From Desulfonatronum lacustre DSM 10312 (GTDB lineage: Bacteria > Desulfobacterota > Desulfovibrionia > Desulfovibrionales > Desulfonatronaceae), in the NCBI RefSeq assembly GCF_000519265.1, contig NZ_KI912608.1, positions 819,665 through 883,664 of the forward strand: a stretch of 64,000 bases of DNA. Reading direction: 5' to 3'. The notes beneath the pieces were generated by a model. The model did not search any database. It was not told the DNA's origin and saw only the letters and a program-made list of their open reading frames with translations. Shown here in pieces: positions 35,181 to 43,073 of the stretch. The first letter of the stretch is position 1, and every line of letters begins with the position of its first letter. The translations under genes were made by a program, and so were the position numbers.

Positions 35181-36188
35181 TCAGTCGACCTGCTGAATGC
35201 CCTCCAGCAACCAGACGCCTTTTCCGTCCGAAGACCTGCTGAAATGCCAGATTTCCTGAATTTGAGACGGTTGAGCCGAACTGGAGTCTTCCCGAAGCAG
35301 GACGTCGAACAGCACGCTGCATACCGTGTCGTCGCCTTCTTCCTGGACTTCGAGCAAGGCGGCGTCCACCTGAAGCAGTTCGGTTTGGCCCATCATCGGC
35401 GCGGAGGCCTGCTGACGCTTGATTTCCGCGAACACCTCCCGAGTCGTAAAGTTGCGGATGTCGTCAATGTCGCGGTTGTTCCAGGACTTCTGCAAGCGGG
35501 CATAGGCCGCCTTGGCGCCGGAGAGAAATTCGTCCACGTCAAAGCCTTCAGGAATGGTGAGTCCGGAGGACGAAGCTCCGGAAGGCTCGGCGTTCAGGGC
35601 GTCCCAGGCGCTTTTTTCTCCAGATATGCCGGAAGATGAGTCGGAAGACGAGCCGGAAGAAGCGGAAGGCGAACTCCGGTGCAAAACCAGCTCCGGACGG
35701 TCTTCCGTCCCGCCATAAGGCGGTCCTTGGGCCGCGACCGGACCTGCTGGCTGGGCGGCCAGGCGACGGGAGCGGACAAAGCGGAAAATCAGAAAGAGAA
35801 TCAGCCCGATGACCAGGATGTCGATGAAGTTGATCCCGGAAAAGGCGTCCAGGCCTCCGAAGAGCAAGGAGCCGATCAGCCCGCCCAGGAGCATGCCGCC
35901 CAACATCCCGCCGAGCATGCCGCCCATCCCGGGCCGCGCCGGGGCCTGCTGAGCGGACTGCTGCCCCTGCTGGCGGCTTTGTTGACCGGTTTGCTGCTGG
36001 GTCTGTTGCTGCTGGGTTTGGCGTTGCGTAGGTTGCGCGGGTTGTTGCGCCGGACGCTGATAGCTGGGCCGCGACCCGAAGGACCGGCTGCCGCCGAACC
36101 TCTGGGCCTCCGCGATTTCCGTCAGAATAAAGCCTCCAACGGCGAGCAGACAGACCAAGGAACCAAGAAAAACCGTAAATCGTGACAC
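35181..36188 (-). CDS. Tim44-domain membrane protein
   Basis: 335 aa. Signal/TM segment about 5-25 (FLGSLVCLLAVGGFILTEIAEA), a Gln-rich linker, a Gly/Met-rich GMLGGMLGGMLLGG helix plus TM (NFIDILVIGLILFLIFRFV) about 110-140, a Ser-rich spacer, then a Tim44/TRAPP-like domain about 210-335 (FLSGAKAAYARLQKSWNNRDIDDIRNF). Bacterial Tim44-like proteins are inner-membrane proteins of unknown role. GTG at 36188 is chosen because GGGAGGT precedes it; a TTG at 36242 is the only longer alternative. Confidence 0.85.
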   Translation of the reverse strand: MSRFTVFLGSLVCLLAVGGFILTEIAEAQRFGGSRSFGSRPSYQRPAQQPAQPTQRQTQQQQTQQQTGQQSRQQGQQSAQQAPARPGMGGMLGGMLGGMLLGGLIGSLLFGGLDAFSGINFIDILVIGLILFLIFRFVRSRRLAAQPAGPVAAQGPPYGGTEDRPELVLHRSSPSASSGSSSDSSSGISGEKSAWDALNAEPSGASSSGLTIPEGFDVDEFLSGAKAAYARLQKSWNNRDIDDIRNFTTREVFAEIKRQQASAPMMGQTELLQVDAALLEVQEEGDDTVCSVLFDVLLREDSSSAQPSQIQEIWHFSRSSDGKGVWLLEGIQQVD

Positions 36189-36349
36189 GCTGTACCTCCC
36201 GAAAAATTTTCGGAACCTTAATGCACAGGGCGGTGGTGTCAAGTTTAGCGGTCAGAGGTTACCGATTTCGAACTTCCTGGGGCTGCGGTTGAAGCAGGGG
36301 AGGAAGGTGGGGGGGAGTGGGATAGAGGGGGAAGGTGTAGTGTGGACCT

Positions 36350-37633
36350 TTACTGGTTTGATATAGGGATATCCTCGGTTGTATCAAAAAAGTCTTCGAT
36401 GTTTACAAATGTTACGTTTGTTCCTCCGCTTGTCACAAAGAAACCGTCTCTGGCAATTACCGTTCCTTGAAAAAAAGATCCATTAAACGTAACCTTCCCG
36501 TATGGCGCGATCAAAACTCCAGTAAGACCACTCCCGCCAAGACCTGTAATGGTGATATCTCCCTTGCTTACAATGACGACATTGTATGCTGTTGGCCGCC
36601 AAGATGTGGATGAATAGCTGTCCGCAAATATTTTTAGGCCACTCGATAGCGTCCCAGAAGATATATATCCCTGATCCGCATACCATGGATCTGGCCTTGG
36701 TCCGGGAACATCATACTGTGGCATCTCTAAACTATCATCATATCCTGGTGCTTCGTTAATGTTATCGATATTGATGCATTTTGATAGAATTGACTCGTTG
36801 TAGTTGCTTGGATGGGTTATACTGCCAGTATAGTAAATACGAGAATCATTCGAGAGCCATGGAGTCCATCCCAGTTCAATATTTCCTTTTACATAGACAT
36901 TCCCATGTATATTGGCATCTTTTAAAGAGAAATTTCCATTCACATAGACATCGCCATAAATATCGCGATCACCTCCCCATAATCGAAGATCTCCGTTTAT
37001 TAAAATAATACCAGGATCAATACTGGATCCTAAACTCGCACTTCCCCCATCTAGATCGACATTCCCGCCAATAAAGATATTTGAGACACTGATACGACTT
37101 CCACGATTGAAATCTCCAGTATTAAGATCGCCTTGGACAACTATTGTTGCTCCGTGGCCTTGAACAATGTTGCCAGAGAATTGTAATTGACTTCCATAGA
37201 CGAAAACATTTTCTTCGATGATATAATCTGTAAAAGTACGATCATCTGGATCATCTGTCGCGCTGCCAGAAATACGATATCTTGCCTCAAGAAGTGTTTC
37301 TTTATGCACTGTTGCAATCACAGTAATAACATCTCCATTGCGATCAATTGTAAAATTTCCTTGGTTGTCGGCAAGTACATAAACACCTTCATTCGCTCCC
37401 GTTAGCGCATAATTCAACCCAGACTCCGCCAAATAACGTGCCTGCTGATACGGATCCTGCGTCAGTTCGGTGAAAGTGGAGGTGGTTGTCAGGCGGACGA
37501 TACCGACGCCCAGGGCGGACATGATGAGTATGGCCGCGATAATGAAGATGAGGGATGCGCCTTGTTGCTGGGAAGGGGGGCGATGTAGGAGAGTGGCGGC
37601 AAGTTGTTTGACGCGAAGGGAAATGGGGCGCAT
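36350..37633 (-). CDS. PilX-like minor pilin/adhesin with repetitive beta-rich body
   Basis: 427 aa. N-terminus about 1-60 as in PilX_N proteins: QQQGASLIFIIAAILIMSALGVGIVRL, without a cleavable FTLIE leader. The rest (about 110-410) is rich in short G-N-V/I repeats (YGDVYVNGNFSLKDANIHGN, NVYVKGNIEL) that suggest a beta-solenoid, ending SGGTNVTFVN. It is visibly more AT-rich than its neighbours, except for the 5' region. It closes the minor-pilin operon, 25 nt after the preceding gene, and is a candidate tip adhesin. The beta-solenoid is inferred. Confidence 0.75.
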   Translation of the reverse strand: MRPISLRVKQLAATLLHRPPSQQQGASLIFIIAAILIMSALGVGIVRLTTTSTFTELTQDPYQQARYLAESGLNYALTGANEGVYVLADNQGNFTIDRNGDVITVIATVHKETLLEARYRISGSATDDPDDRTFTDYIIEENVFVYGSQLQFSGNIVQGHGATIVVQGDLNTGDFNRGSRISVSNIFIGGNVDLDGGSASLGSSIDPGIILINGDLRLWGGDRDIYGDVYVNGNFSLKDANIHGNVYVKGNIELGWTPWLSNDSRIYYTGSITHPSNYNESILSKCINIDNINEAPGYDDSLEMPQYDVPGPRPDPWYADQGYISSGTLSSGLKIFADSYSSTSWRPTAYNVVIVSKGDITITGLGGSGLTGVLIAPYGKVTFNGSFFQGTVIARDGFFVTSGGTNVTFVNIEDFFDTTEDIPISNQ

Positions 37634-37658
37634 GGATCAGCTCCGGGAAGGCGGTGAT

Positions 37659-38189
37659 TCAGGAACAGGATTCCGGGGTAATGGAAGTCTTGAAGGGTAA
37701 ATTGGCTCCGTTTTCACCTGTAAGTACGAGTTCGATGGTATAAGGCGGTTTGTTGCCGTTGGAGGTCACGTTAAAGCTTGTGACACTGTCCGTCAGGGCT
37801 ACCCCGTTGAGTTGCAGTTCATTGCCGTTTCTCTCGAAATTCATGGTCATGGCCGGGTCGTCGCATGTCGTGACCTCTATGCTGTTAGGCGATGTGGATG
37901 TGGCTTTACCGTCTTGGATACGGGACAATTCCCGCATTACTCTGGTCATGGCCACTTGGGCTTTTTGAGAGAGATGGGCGTTGTCTTGGGCAAATGTGTA
38001 GCTACGTACGGCATTGACCAGGAGGAAGCCGCCAAAGGTGGCGACGATGCCGAGAAGGAGAATCGTGACGATGATTTCGATGAGTGTGAAGCCGGATGGT
38101 TGAGAGGATGTTTTGCAGCGTCGCTTCAAAACGCCAAGTTTTTTGAGGGGCTTCCCTCGCGATTTGGATTTAGGAGTCAGCAGGGGCAT
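37659..38189 (-). CDS. Minor prepilin with N-terminal methylation motif (PilW/MshO-like position)
   Basis: 176 aa. Prepilin peptidase site SG-FTLIEI with the +5 Glu, then a hydrophobic helix IVTILLLGIVATFGGFLLV. The leader of about 33 residues is unusually long and Lys/Arg rich, so translation may start at an internal codon. The soluble body includes two late Cys (TTCDD and the terminal ESCS) that could form a disulfide. It starts 4 nt after the stop of the upstream prepilin, so they form one operon. Confidence 0.82.
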   Translation of the reverse strand: MPLLTPKSKSRGKPLKKLGVLKRRCKTSSQPSGFTLIEIIVTILLLGIVATFGGFLLVNAVRSYTFAQDNAHLSQKAQVAMTRVMRELSRIQDGKATSTSPNSIEVTTCDDPAMTMNFERNGNELQLNGVALTDSVTSFNVTSNGNKPPYTIELVLTGENGANLPFKTSITPESCS

Positions 38190-38193
38190 ACGG

Positions 38194-38655
38194 TTAGTCC
38201 GCCGGGGTAAAAAGATACGTTACTTTTTCACTTGAACCGGACGTCTTCCTCATTTCCACCTTGAGAATTTGCAAAGCCGGGTCCGTGCAGTCTCCGCTGT
38301 CGTCATCGCCCTTGTTTTCCTCGTACACGTCATTGATCAGAACGAATCTCAAGCAGTAGTGTTCCAATTCAAGTCCGTGATCGTCAAGGCAAGCGTTGGA
38401 AAAGTTTTTCACGCATTCTTCTACAGCTTCCAAATCTTCCAGCGCCGCGGCGATACCGCATTCGGCAACCAACTCAGCCATACAGGCGTTGACCTTCAGA
38501 CTCTGGTCCAGACGAAAAATCGGGTCCGAACTTCTGGTCAGTGCCGAACCGATGAACGGGGCGAGCATGGCGGCCAGAAAGCCGAACATGACGATGGTGA
38601 TGATCAGCTCAAGCAGCGTGAAGCCGGAAGAATGACGGTGGAGAGAGCGGGTCAT
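38194..38655 (-). CDS. Minor prepilin (MshD-like position)
   Basis: 153 aa. Leader MTRSLHRHSSG, cleavage before FTLLELIITIVMFGFLAAML with the +5 Glu. The body is Cys-rich for a pilin (ACMAELVAECG, EECVKNFSNACLD, HYCLRF, GDCTD), suggesting disulfide bridges. The ATG overlaps the preceding prepilin stop by 4 nt (ATGA). No clear family name beyond type IV pilin-like. Confidence 0.82.
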   Translation of the reverse strand: MTRSLHRHSSGFTLLELIITIVMFGFLAAMLAPFIGSALTRSSDPIFRLDQSLKVNACMAELVAECGIAAALEDLEAVEECVKNFSNACLDDHGLELEHYCLRFVLINDVYEENKGDDDSGDCTDPALQILKVEMRKTSGSSEKVTYLFTPAD

Positions 38656-39125
38656 GGGATGAATCCGGTTTCCTGGGTGATGGTGATGGCTTGGGTGCCG
38701 ACGGATATGGTTTGATCATTCCCCATTACATTACCACCGGAATCAATCGGCTGGCCGCGGCCCGGGCTGAACCTGAAGGTCGTCAGGGGACTAATATTTG
38801 CCGGAATATTCTCCAAATAAGGTTCGCTCTCTCCTGGTAAGTTCGGAACGCCACCAGTCTCCCTGATCAGAACATACTTGTTGCTTGTCTCAATCTCTAT
38901 CCCCCAATAGACGACATCCGCCATGGCCCGAATCTGCGCATACCGTAGATGCGTCTTGAGCGTATTGGCCGCGGCAACATCCTCGGCGTCCGTGCCGGAA
39001 AACCGAACAACCGCCACCACGGCCAGAATGCCCAGAAGAATGATCACGACGATCACTTCCATCAGGGTGAAGCCGAGGGATACGGGCGTCGGCTTGGTAT
39101 GAGGGGGGGAGGGAGGTGGTTTCAT
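38652..39125 (-). CDS. Minor prepilin, GspH/FimT-like (MshC-like position)
   Basis: 157 aa. Cleavage site SLG-FTLMEVIVVIILLGILAVVAVVRF with +5 Glu. The body, with TLKTHLRYAQIRAMADVVYWGIEI, matches the GspH/FimT pattern (helix followed by RSEAI-like stretch) and the end has DQTISVGTQAITITQETGFIP. It heads a four-gene set of minor pilin-like genes on the minus strand. No strong ribosome binding site; the N-terminal PPPSPPHTKP portion may be untranslated. Confidence 0.83.
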   Translation of the reverse strand: MKPPPSPPHTKPTPVSLGFTLMEVIVVIILLGILAVVAVVRFSGTDAEDVAAANTLKTHLRYAQIRAMADVVYWGIEIETSNKYVLIRETGGVPNLPGESEPYLENIPANISPLTTFRFSPGRGQPIDSGGNVMGNDQTISVGTQAITITQETGFIP

Positions 39126-39149
39126 GATATTCCCACGAGTTGAACGTGA

Positions 39150-39297
39150 CGGGAAACGTGCGTAATTCGATGGTTTCGTCCCAGTTGAAGCGCTCCGGCA
39201 TTTGGTAGCGCCCTTTGTCCAGGACGTAGCGCTCCGCCAAGTCCAGGTCCGGAAAGAACAGGAGGTATTCGGATACGCCGAATTCCTCGTAGAGCTG
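39150..39297 (-). pseudogene. Remnant of a Uma2-family (DUF820) protein
   Basis: Reads in frame as YEEFGVSEYLLFFPD...AERYVLDKGRYQMPERFNWDETIELRTFP, matching the C-terminal third of Uma2-family restriction-endonuclease-fold proteins. An in-frame TAA at 39298-39300 and loss of the 5' part show it is dead. A plus-strand stretch at 39302-39415 (VSLKAEDLAPIIDDRGRRALDALRREIFP) may be the tail of another lost gene. Confidence 0.6.
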
Positions 39298-39405
39298 TTA
39301 TTTGATCGCCGTGTCCCTGAAGGCTGAAGATTTGGCCCCGATCATTGATGACCGGGGCCGGCGGGCCTTGGATGCTTTGAGGCGTGAGATATTCCCCGCG
39401 TCGGC

Positions 39406-39894
39406 TCAGAATACGTTGAACAGCCTTCCAAGCATGCCGACCATGGAAATGGCTGAGAAGGTCATGGCAAAGGTGAACAACCGGAATGACTGGGCGCGAT
39501 TCTCACGCAGTCCCTCGTCGATTCGCTTGTCGATGCGCTCAATGATTTTGTCCAGCTTGGCATCCACCTGCTGGAAGCGCTGATCCACCTGCTCGAAACG
39601 CTTGTCCACCTGCTCGAAGCGCCTGTTCATCTCGGCTTTCAATGCTTGCTGCGAGCTTTCCACCTGCTCGAAGCGCCTGTCCATATCGACCTTCAGCGCT
39701 TGTTGCGATGTTTCAAGCTGCTTGAACTTGTCGTTCAATATATCGAATTTGTAATCAAACTTGTCTTCGAGGTGGTCGAAGCGTTTTTCAAAATATTGCG
39801 ATGTGGGGATGAACCGGACGATGAGGGCTTCGATGGTCTTTTCGTTAATGACCATATCGCCGGATTTTTCCGAGGAGTTTTGGACTTCGCTCAT
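39406..39894 (-). CDS. Coiled-coil protein with C-terminal membrane anchor
   Basis: 162 aa. Residues about 35-125 form a continuous coiled coil built of RRFEQV-type heptads (MDRRFEQVESSQQALK, MNRRFEQVDKRFEQVDQRFQQVD), with matching imperfect repeats in the DNA. A hydrophobic segment about 140-160 (FRLFTFAMTFSAISMVGML) would anchor the C-terminus in the membrane. The ATG at 39894 has AAGAGG upstream; a TTG at 39930 is also in frame. It lies between pilin genes; whether it belongs to the pilus system is unknown. Confidence 0.7.
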   Translation of the reverse strand: MSEVQNSSEKSGDMVINEKTIEALIVRFIPTSQYFEKRFDHLEDKFDYKFDILNDKFKQLETSQQALKVDMDRRFEQVESSQQALKAEMNRRFEQVDKRFEQVDQRFQQVDAKLDKIIERIDKRIDEGLRENRAQSFRLFTFAMTFSAISMVGMLGRLFNVF

Positions 39895-40007
39895 ATTGGC
39901 CGCCTCTTTTCGTGAGTTGATGAGGGCCAAACGTATGTTAAAAGCCTTGATACTTCAATAGCCGGTGCGACGCCTTGCGTCAGGGATTTCTTGAACATGC
40001 CGTCAAA

Positions 40008-40081
40008 TCGTTCCCACGCTCTGCGTCCAGTGAAGGCCGCAGGAGCGGCCGTCGGAATGCTCCCACGCGGAGCGTGGGAGC
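40008..40081. repeat. Palindromic GTTCCCACGC / GCGTGGGA repeats
   Basis: A half copy GTTCCCACGCTCTGCGT near 40010, then a hairpin CTCCCACGC GGA GCGTGGGAG at 40060-40080. A similar perfect hairpin lies at 40933-40957. The rest of the 39895-40251 gap contains no gene. Confidence 0.6.
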
Positions 40082-40224
40082 AAGAGAACCTACGTGTAAC
40101 GCGGGAGCAAGAAAGTCAGGTCGTTCGGAATGCTAAACTCGGGAGCCAGGGGAAACTTTGCCTTCCTCCTTGATTTTCTTATCTATGGATGTCCCTTAAT
40201 TCACTCGTCCCTCCGGCAAATCCC

Positions 40225-40235
40225 GGGGGGGGGGG
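40225..40235. repeat. G11 homopolymer tract
   Basis: Eleven consecutive G on the plus strand, 17 nt beyond the stop of the pilin gene (C11 in the transcript). It does not lie in a coding frame, so phase variation of a protein is not implied. Confidence 0.6.
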
Positions 40236-40251
40236 ACGAAATAAGCTTCTT

Positions 40252-40638
40252 TTATGGTGCGTTCCACGTTGTTGTGACGTCTTTTCCTTCATAGCCAGCT
40301 GTAATTTCAACTGTTAATGATGTTGCATTCCATTCGTTACTTGGACTTGCTTCGCAAGATAATGTGGGTAGTACTTTTCCGCTTAACGCAACATCGTCGC
40401 AAGCGGCTTCAGGATCATTTGGCCCTTTTCCAAGTAAGCTTGCAGCATATGCAAGGGACAGAGCAGATTGAGCTGCGGCGGCAACTCCCCAGGCATTGGC
40501 TTCCCGAGCATCATCTTGTAGATCATAAAATTTTGGTAAAGCCGCTGCCGCCAAAATCCCCAAAATAACAATTACCGCGATCAATTCAATCAACGTAAAA
40601 CCGCCCTGGCCAGCTTTGTTCATATTTTTCCTTTCCAT
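40252..40638 (-). CDS. Type IV pilin-like major prepilin (MshA/GspG-like position)
   Basis: 128 aa. Class III leader ending GQGG, cleavage before FTLIELIAVIVILGILAAAALPKFYDL with +5 Glu, followed by the pilin helix AREANAWGVAAAAQSALSLAYAAS. Two Cys (ACDDVAL, LSCEAS) probably form the C-terminal disulfide loop. ATG at 40638 has GCGGAGG 5 nt upstream; ATG at 40623, with AAAGGA and the shorter leader MNKAGQGG, is an equally good choice. It is separated from the secretion genes by debris and from the minor pilins by a coiled-coil gene. Confidence 0.85.
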   Translation of the reverse strand: MERKNMNKAGQGGFTLIELIAVIVILGILAAAALPKFYDLQDDAREANAWGVAAAAQSALSLAYAASLLGKGPNDPEAACDDVALSGKVLPTLSCEASPSNEWNATSLTVEITAGYEGKDVTTTWNAP

Positions 40639-40883
40639 GAGTTCCTCCGCAAAGTTTATCTGTTCCAACGCGACGACTCCCGCGTTTCCGCTTTTCGAGT
40701 TTTTATGCGATTCGTGTGCCAATTGTTGAGTTGGAAGGGGTTTTTCCGGTGTTTGTTGAGAATTGGCGTTGGGAGTGGGTGGGGTGGCAGTGCGTTTGTG
40801 AGATATTGATGACTCACTCTGTAGGTCGTGACTGGAGGTGTGTCAAGGTTTTGGCGGATTTTTTTTGAGGGTTGTCTGGGGGG

Positions 40884-40957
40884 AATGCTGGGATTGGGGA
40901 ATGCTGGGATGCTGGGATGCTGGGATACGCTTCGTTCCCACGCGGAGCGTGGGAACG
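40884..40957. repeat. Tandem GCTGGGAT units followed by a GTTCCCACGC hairpin
   Basis: About four units of the 8-mer GCTGGGAT at 40884-40927, then a perfect 11-bp hairpin CGTTCCCACGC GGA GCGTGGGAACG at 40933-40957. It lies in the pilin leader region, about 250 nt upstream of the start; no other feature is seen in 40723-40883. Confidence 0.6.
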
Positions 40958-40976
40958 ATGATGAAACCTTCGATTT

Positions 40977-41056
40977 TATCGCACCATCTTCGTCAAATCC
41001 CACATGGGCATGAAGATGGCCAGGGCGAAGAAGCCGACGACTCCGGCCGGGAGCAT
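40977..41056 (-). pseudogene. Fragment of the GspF/PilC 3' end
   Basis: Encodes GVVGFFALAIFMPMWDLTKMVR followed by TAA; the same peptide closes the intact GspF-like gene at about 41678-41755, with clear DNA identity. The fragment keeps its own stop codon. The DUF2283 gene and a palindromic element now lie between the two copies. Confidence 0.75.
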
Positions 41057-41074
41057 CAAAAGCCGGGCTCTTCA

Positions 41075-41326
41075 TCAAGCCGCGATTCGATGATCTTGCC
41101 CAGGTGAGGGGGGCCGCAGCAGTGATGGATCGAACTCGATAGTGTAGGATAACAACGTATCAAGATTCATCTTTTTTGATGCATCAAGAATTTCTATGCC
41201 CGTTAACTTTCCATCTTCCGTCGTATCGATATTAACCCCTTCCTTGATTTCAACAACACCGTCCGGAATGGAATCACTCAGGTGAATGTATATTGCATCA
41301 ACTTGCTGATCGTAGTGAATCTTCAT
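41075..41326 (-). CDS. DUF2283-domain protein
   Basis: 83 aa. The family core MKIHYDQQVDAIYIHLSDS, GVNIDTTEDGKLTGIEILDAS is complete. DUF2283 proteins are often encoded next to DUF4258 proteins and are suspected antitoxin-like partners. No DUF4258 gene is adjacent, so the function is open. AAGGAG lies 8 nt before the ATG. It is inserted between a gspF fragment and a palindromic element, consistent with later acquisition into the pilus locus. Confidence 0.85.
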   Translation of the reverse strand: MKIHYDQQVDAIYIHLSDSIPDGVVEIKEGVNIDTTEDGKLTGIEILDASKKMNLDTLLSYTIEFDPSLLRPPSPGQDHRIAA

Positions 41327-41471
41327 TGTGGCACTCCTTTTTTCAACGGATAACTTGAAATGACTGTCATGGCATCGGATTCAACCGAGACGACTATCTT
41401 GAGAGGATAGGCAAGACTTCATTTGGCAGTCTTCCCGAATGTGTATCTGCAATCCCGAAGGGATTTGGTCA

Positions 41472-41618
41472 TATAGCCGGTGGTTTTAACCACCGGTAGG
41501 AGTGGATTTCGAATTGAGTCCCGAAGGGACGACGTTACTGAAATTTACAAGAACGTCGTCCCTTCAGGACTTGAAATTGTTGTATATGTCATTCCGGTGG
41601 TTGAAACCACCGGCTATA
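41472..41618. repeat. 147-bp palindromic element with TATAGCCGGTGGTT ends
   Basis: Perfect 14-bp ends TATAGCCGGTGGTT (41472-41485) and AACCACCGGCTATA (41605-41618). Inside, GTCCCGAAGGGACGACGTT faces AACGTCGTCCCTTCAGGAC, so almost the whole element can fold into one long hairpin. The left end also carries the small palindrome CCGGTGGTTTTAACCACCGG. It lies directly downstream of the gspF-like gene; 41327-41471 has nothing else. Confidence 0.78.
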
Positions 41619-41677
41619 CGACGTCTCCCTTTCAGGGAGATTGTATTGCTGAAGAATATTCGTCCCATGACACCACG

Positions 41678-42898
41678 TCACCGCACCATCTTGGTCAAAT
41701 CCCACATCGGCATGAAGATGGCCAGCGCGAAGAAGCCGACCACGGCGGCCAGGAGCAGGGTCAGGATGGGGGTGATCATTTCGGACATTCGGCCGACGGC
41801 GTAGTCCACTTCGTAGTCGTAGTGGGCCGAGACCACGGACATCATTTCGTCCAGGTTCCCGCTTTCCTCGCCCACGGCGATCATGCTGACGATCATGGGC
41901 GTGAACTTGTCGGACGTGCGCAGGGGGCCGGAGATGCCGCGGCCTTCGCGGAGTTTATCCTGGAGGTTGTCGAACTCCCTGGCAATGGCCGCGTTGCCGA
42001 TGACCTCGCTGAGAATGCCCATGGATTCCAGGACCGTGACGCCGCTGCTTTGGAGCAGGGCGAAGATGCTGGCGAAGCGGGACATGGCCGCCTTTTGCAG
42101 GACCGGGCCGATCAGGGGGATTTTCAGGAACAGGGCGTGCCAGAACAGTTTGCCGCGTGTCGTGCGGTAGGAGAGAATCACGCCGACGATCAGGCCGATC
42201 AGGCCGCCCAGAAGGACGTGCCAATAATTTGTCAGGCCGTCGTACATGGCGATGCAGATTCTGGTGGGCAGGGGCAGCTCAATGTTCGCGGACTGGAAAA
42301 TGCCCACGAACTGCGGGATGACGAAGGTCAGCAGGAACAGGAAGGCCCCGAACAGGGTGACCAGGACGATGACCGGATAGGTCAGGGCGGCCTTGATCTT
42401 CTTGCGGACCTTGTGTTCGTGGTCGATGAGAAAGATCAGTCGTTCCAGGACCTGGGACAGGGTGCCGCTGATCTCTCCGGCCCGGATCATGGAGCAGTAA
42501 AGTTTGGAGAAGATTTTCGGGTGGCGGCTCATGGCCGCGAAAATGGACGCGCCCTGGCGCAGGTCTTCACGGATCGCCACGAGGGCGCGCTTCAGCGATG
42601 GGTTCTCCACCTGGGCCTGGAGGATTTCCAGCAGGTTGATCACCGAGATCCCGGCGTCCAGCATGGTGCGCATCTGCTTGGTGAACAGGATCATATCCTC
42701 GGGCTTGACCTTGGCCGCGAACAGACTCCTGGTCCTGCTCTCGCCTCCGGGCCCGGCCGAGGAATCCTGGCGTACGGACGTCGGGAAGTTGCCCTGGGCC
42801 GCGATACGGGTCTTGGCCTGATCCTCGGAGTCGGCCTCAATGGTCCCGGTGATCCAGGCGCCGGTTTCCGTCAGGGCTTCGTAGCGATAGTGGGGCAT
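41678..42898 (-). CDS. Type II secretion / type IV pilus inner-membrane platform protein (GspF/PilC/MshG family)
   Basis: 406 aa, the family's usual size. Begins PHYRYEALTETGAWITGTIEA. Two T2SSF domains (about 70-195 and 275-398), with ILFTKQMRTMLDAGISVINLLEIL in the first and FASIFALLQSSGVTVLESM in the second, and three TM helices near 170-190, 220-240 and 375-400. The platform protein couples the cytoplasmic ATPase to pseudopilus assembly. It follows the GspE-like gene, with a 34-codon ORF between them. Confidence 0.93.
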   Translation of the reverse strand: MPHYRYEALTETGAWITGTIEADSEDQAKTRIAAQGNFPTSVRQDSSAGPGGESRTRSLFAAKVKPEDMILFTKQMRTMLDAGISVINLLEILQAQVENPSLKRALVAIREDLRQGASIFAAMSRHPKIFSKLYCSMIRAGEISGTLSQVLERLIFLIDHEHKVRKKIKAALTYPVIVLVTLFGAFLFLLTFVIPQFVGIFQSANIELPLPTRICIAMYDGLTNYWHVLLGGLIGLIVGVILSYRTTRGKLFWHALFLKIPLIGPVLQKAAMSRFASIFALLQSSGVTVLESMGILSEVIGNAAIAREFDNLQDKLREGRGISGPLRTSDKFTPMIVSMIAVGEESGNLDEMMSVVSAHYDYEVDYAVGRMSEMITPILTLLLAAVVGFFALAIFMPMWDLTKMVR

Positions 42899-42952
42899 GG
42901 TGGGGTGGGGAGAAAATTTTCAAAACTTATCCAACGAACTTTGGACAGTTCC

Positions 42953-43057
42953 TCATCGCATCGGACGAGCGTCCGGATCTTGTGAAGCGGCGAATTCGAT
43001 ATCCTTGTCGGACATCTTTTTGACCCGTTGAAGATCACTTTTCAAGGCCTTTTCCAT
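42953..43057 (-). CDS. 34-aa BrnA-like antitoxin fragment or micro-protein
   Basis: MEKALKSDLQRVKKMSDKDI... ends with DPDARPMR. The pattern (RV..M.D.DI......DPDARP) matches the N-terminal part of BrnA/CopG-type antitoxins, but the DNA-binding C-terminus is missing. It has a near-perfect ribosome binding site, GGAGGTGA 6 nt upstream. It sits 16 nt after the GspE-like gene and 54 nt before the GspF-like gene, on the same strand. It may be a truncated antitoxin or a translated spacer peptide. Confidence 0.5.
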   Translation of the reverse strand: MEKALKSDLQRVKKMSDKDIEFAASQDPDARPMR

Positions 43058-43073
43058 AGATATTCACCTCCAC

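Noticed and set aside
34879-35322. N-terminal extension of DksA to 35322
   Set aside because: The extension has no DksA similarity, and the ATG at 34878 has GGAGGG upstream.
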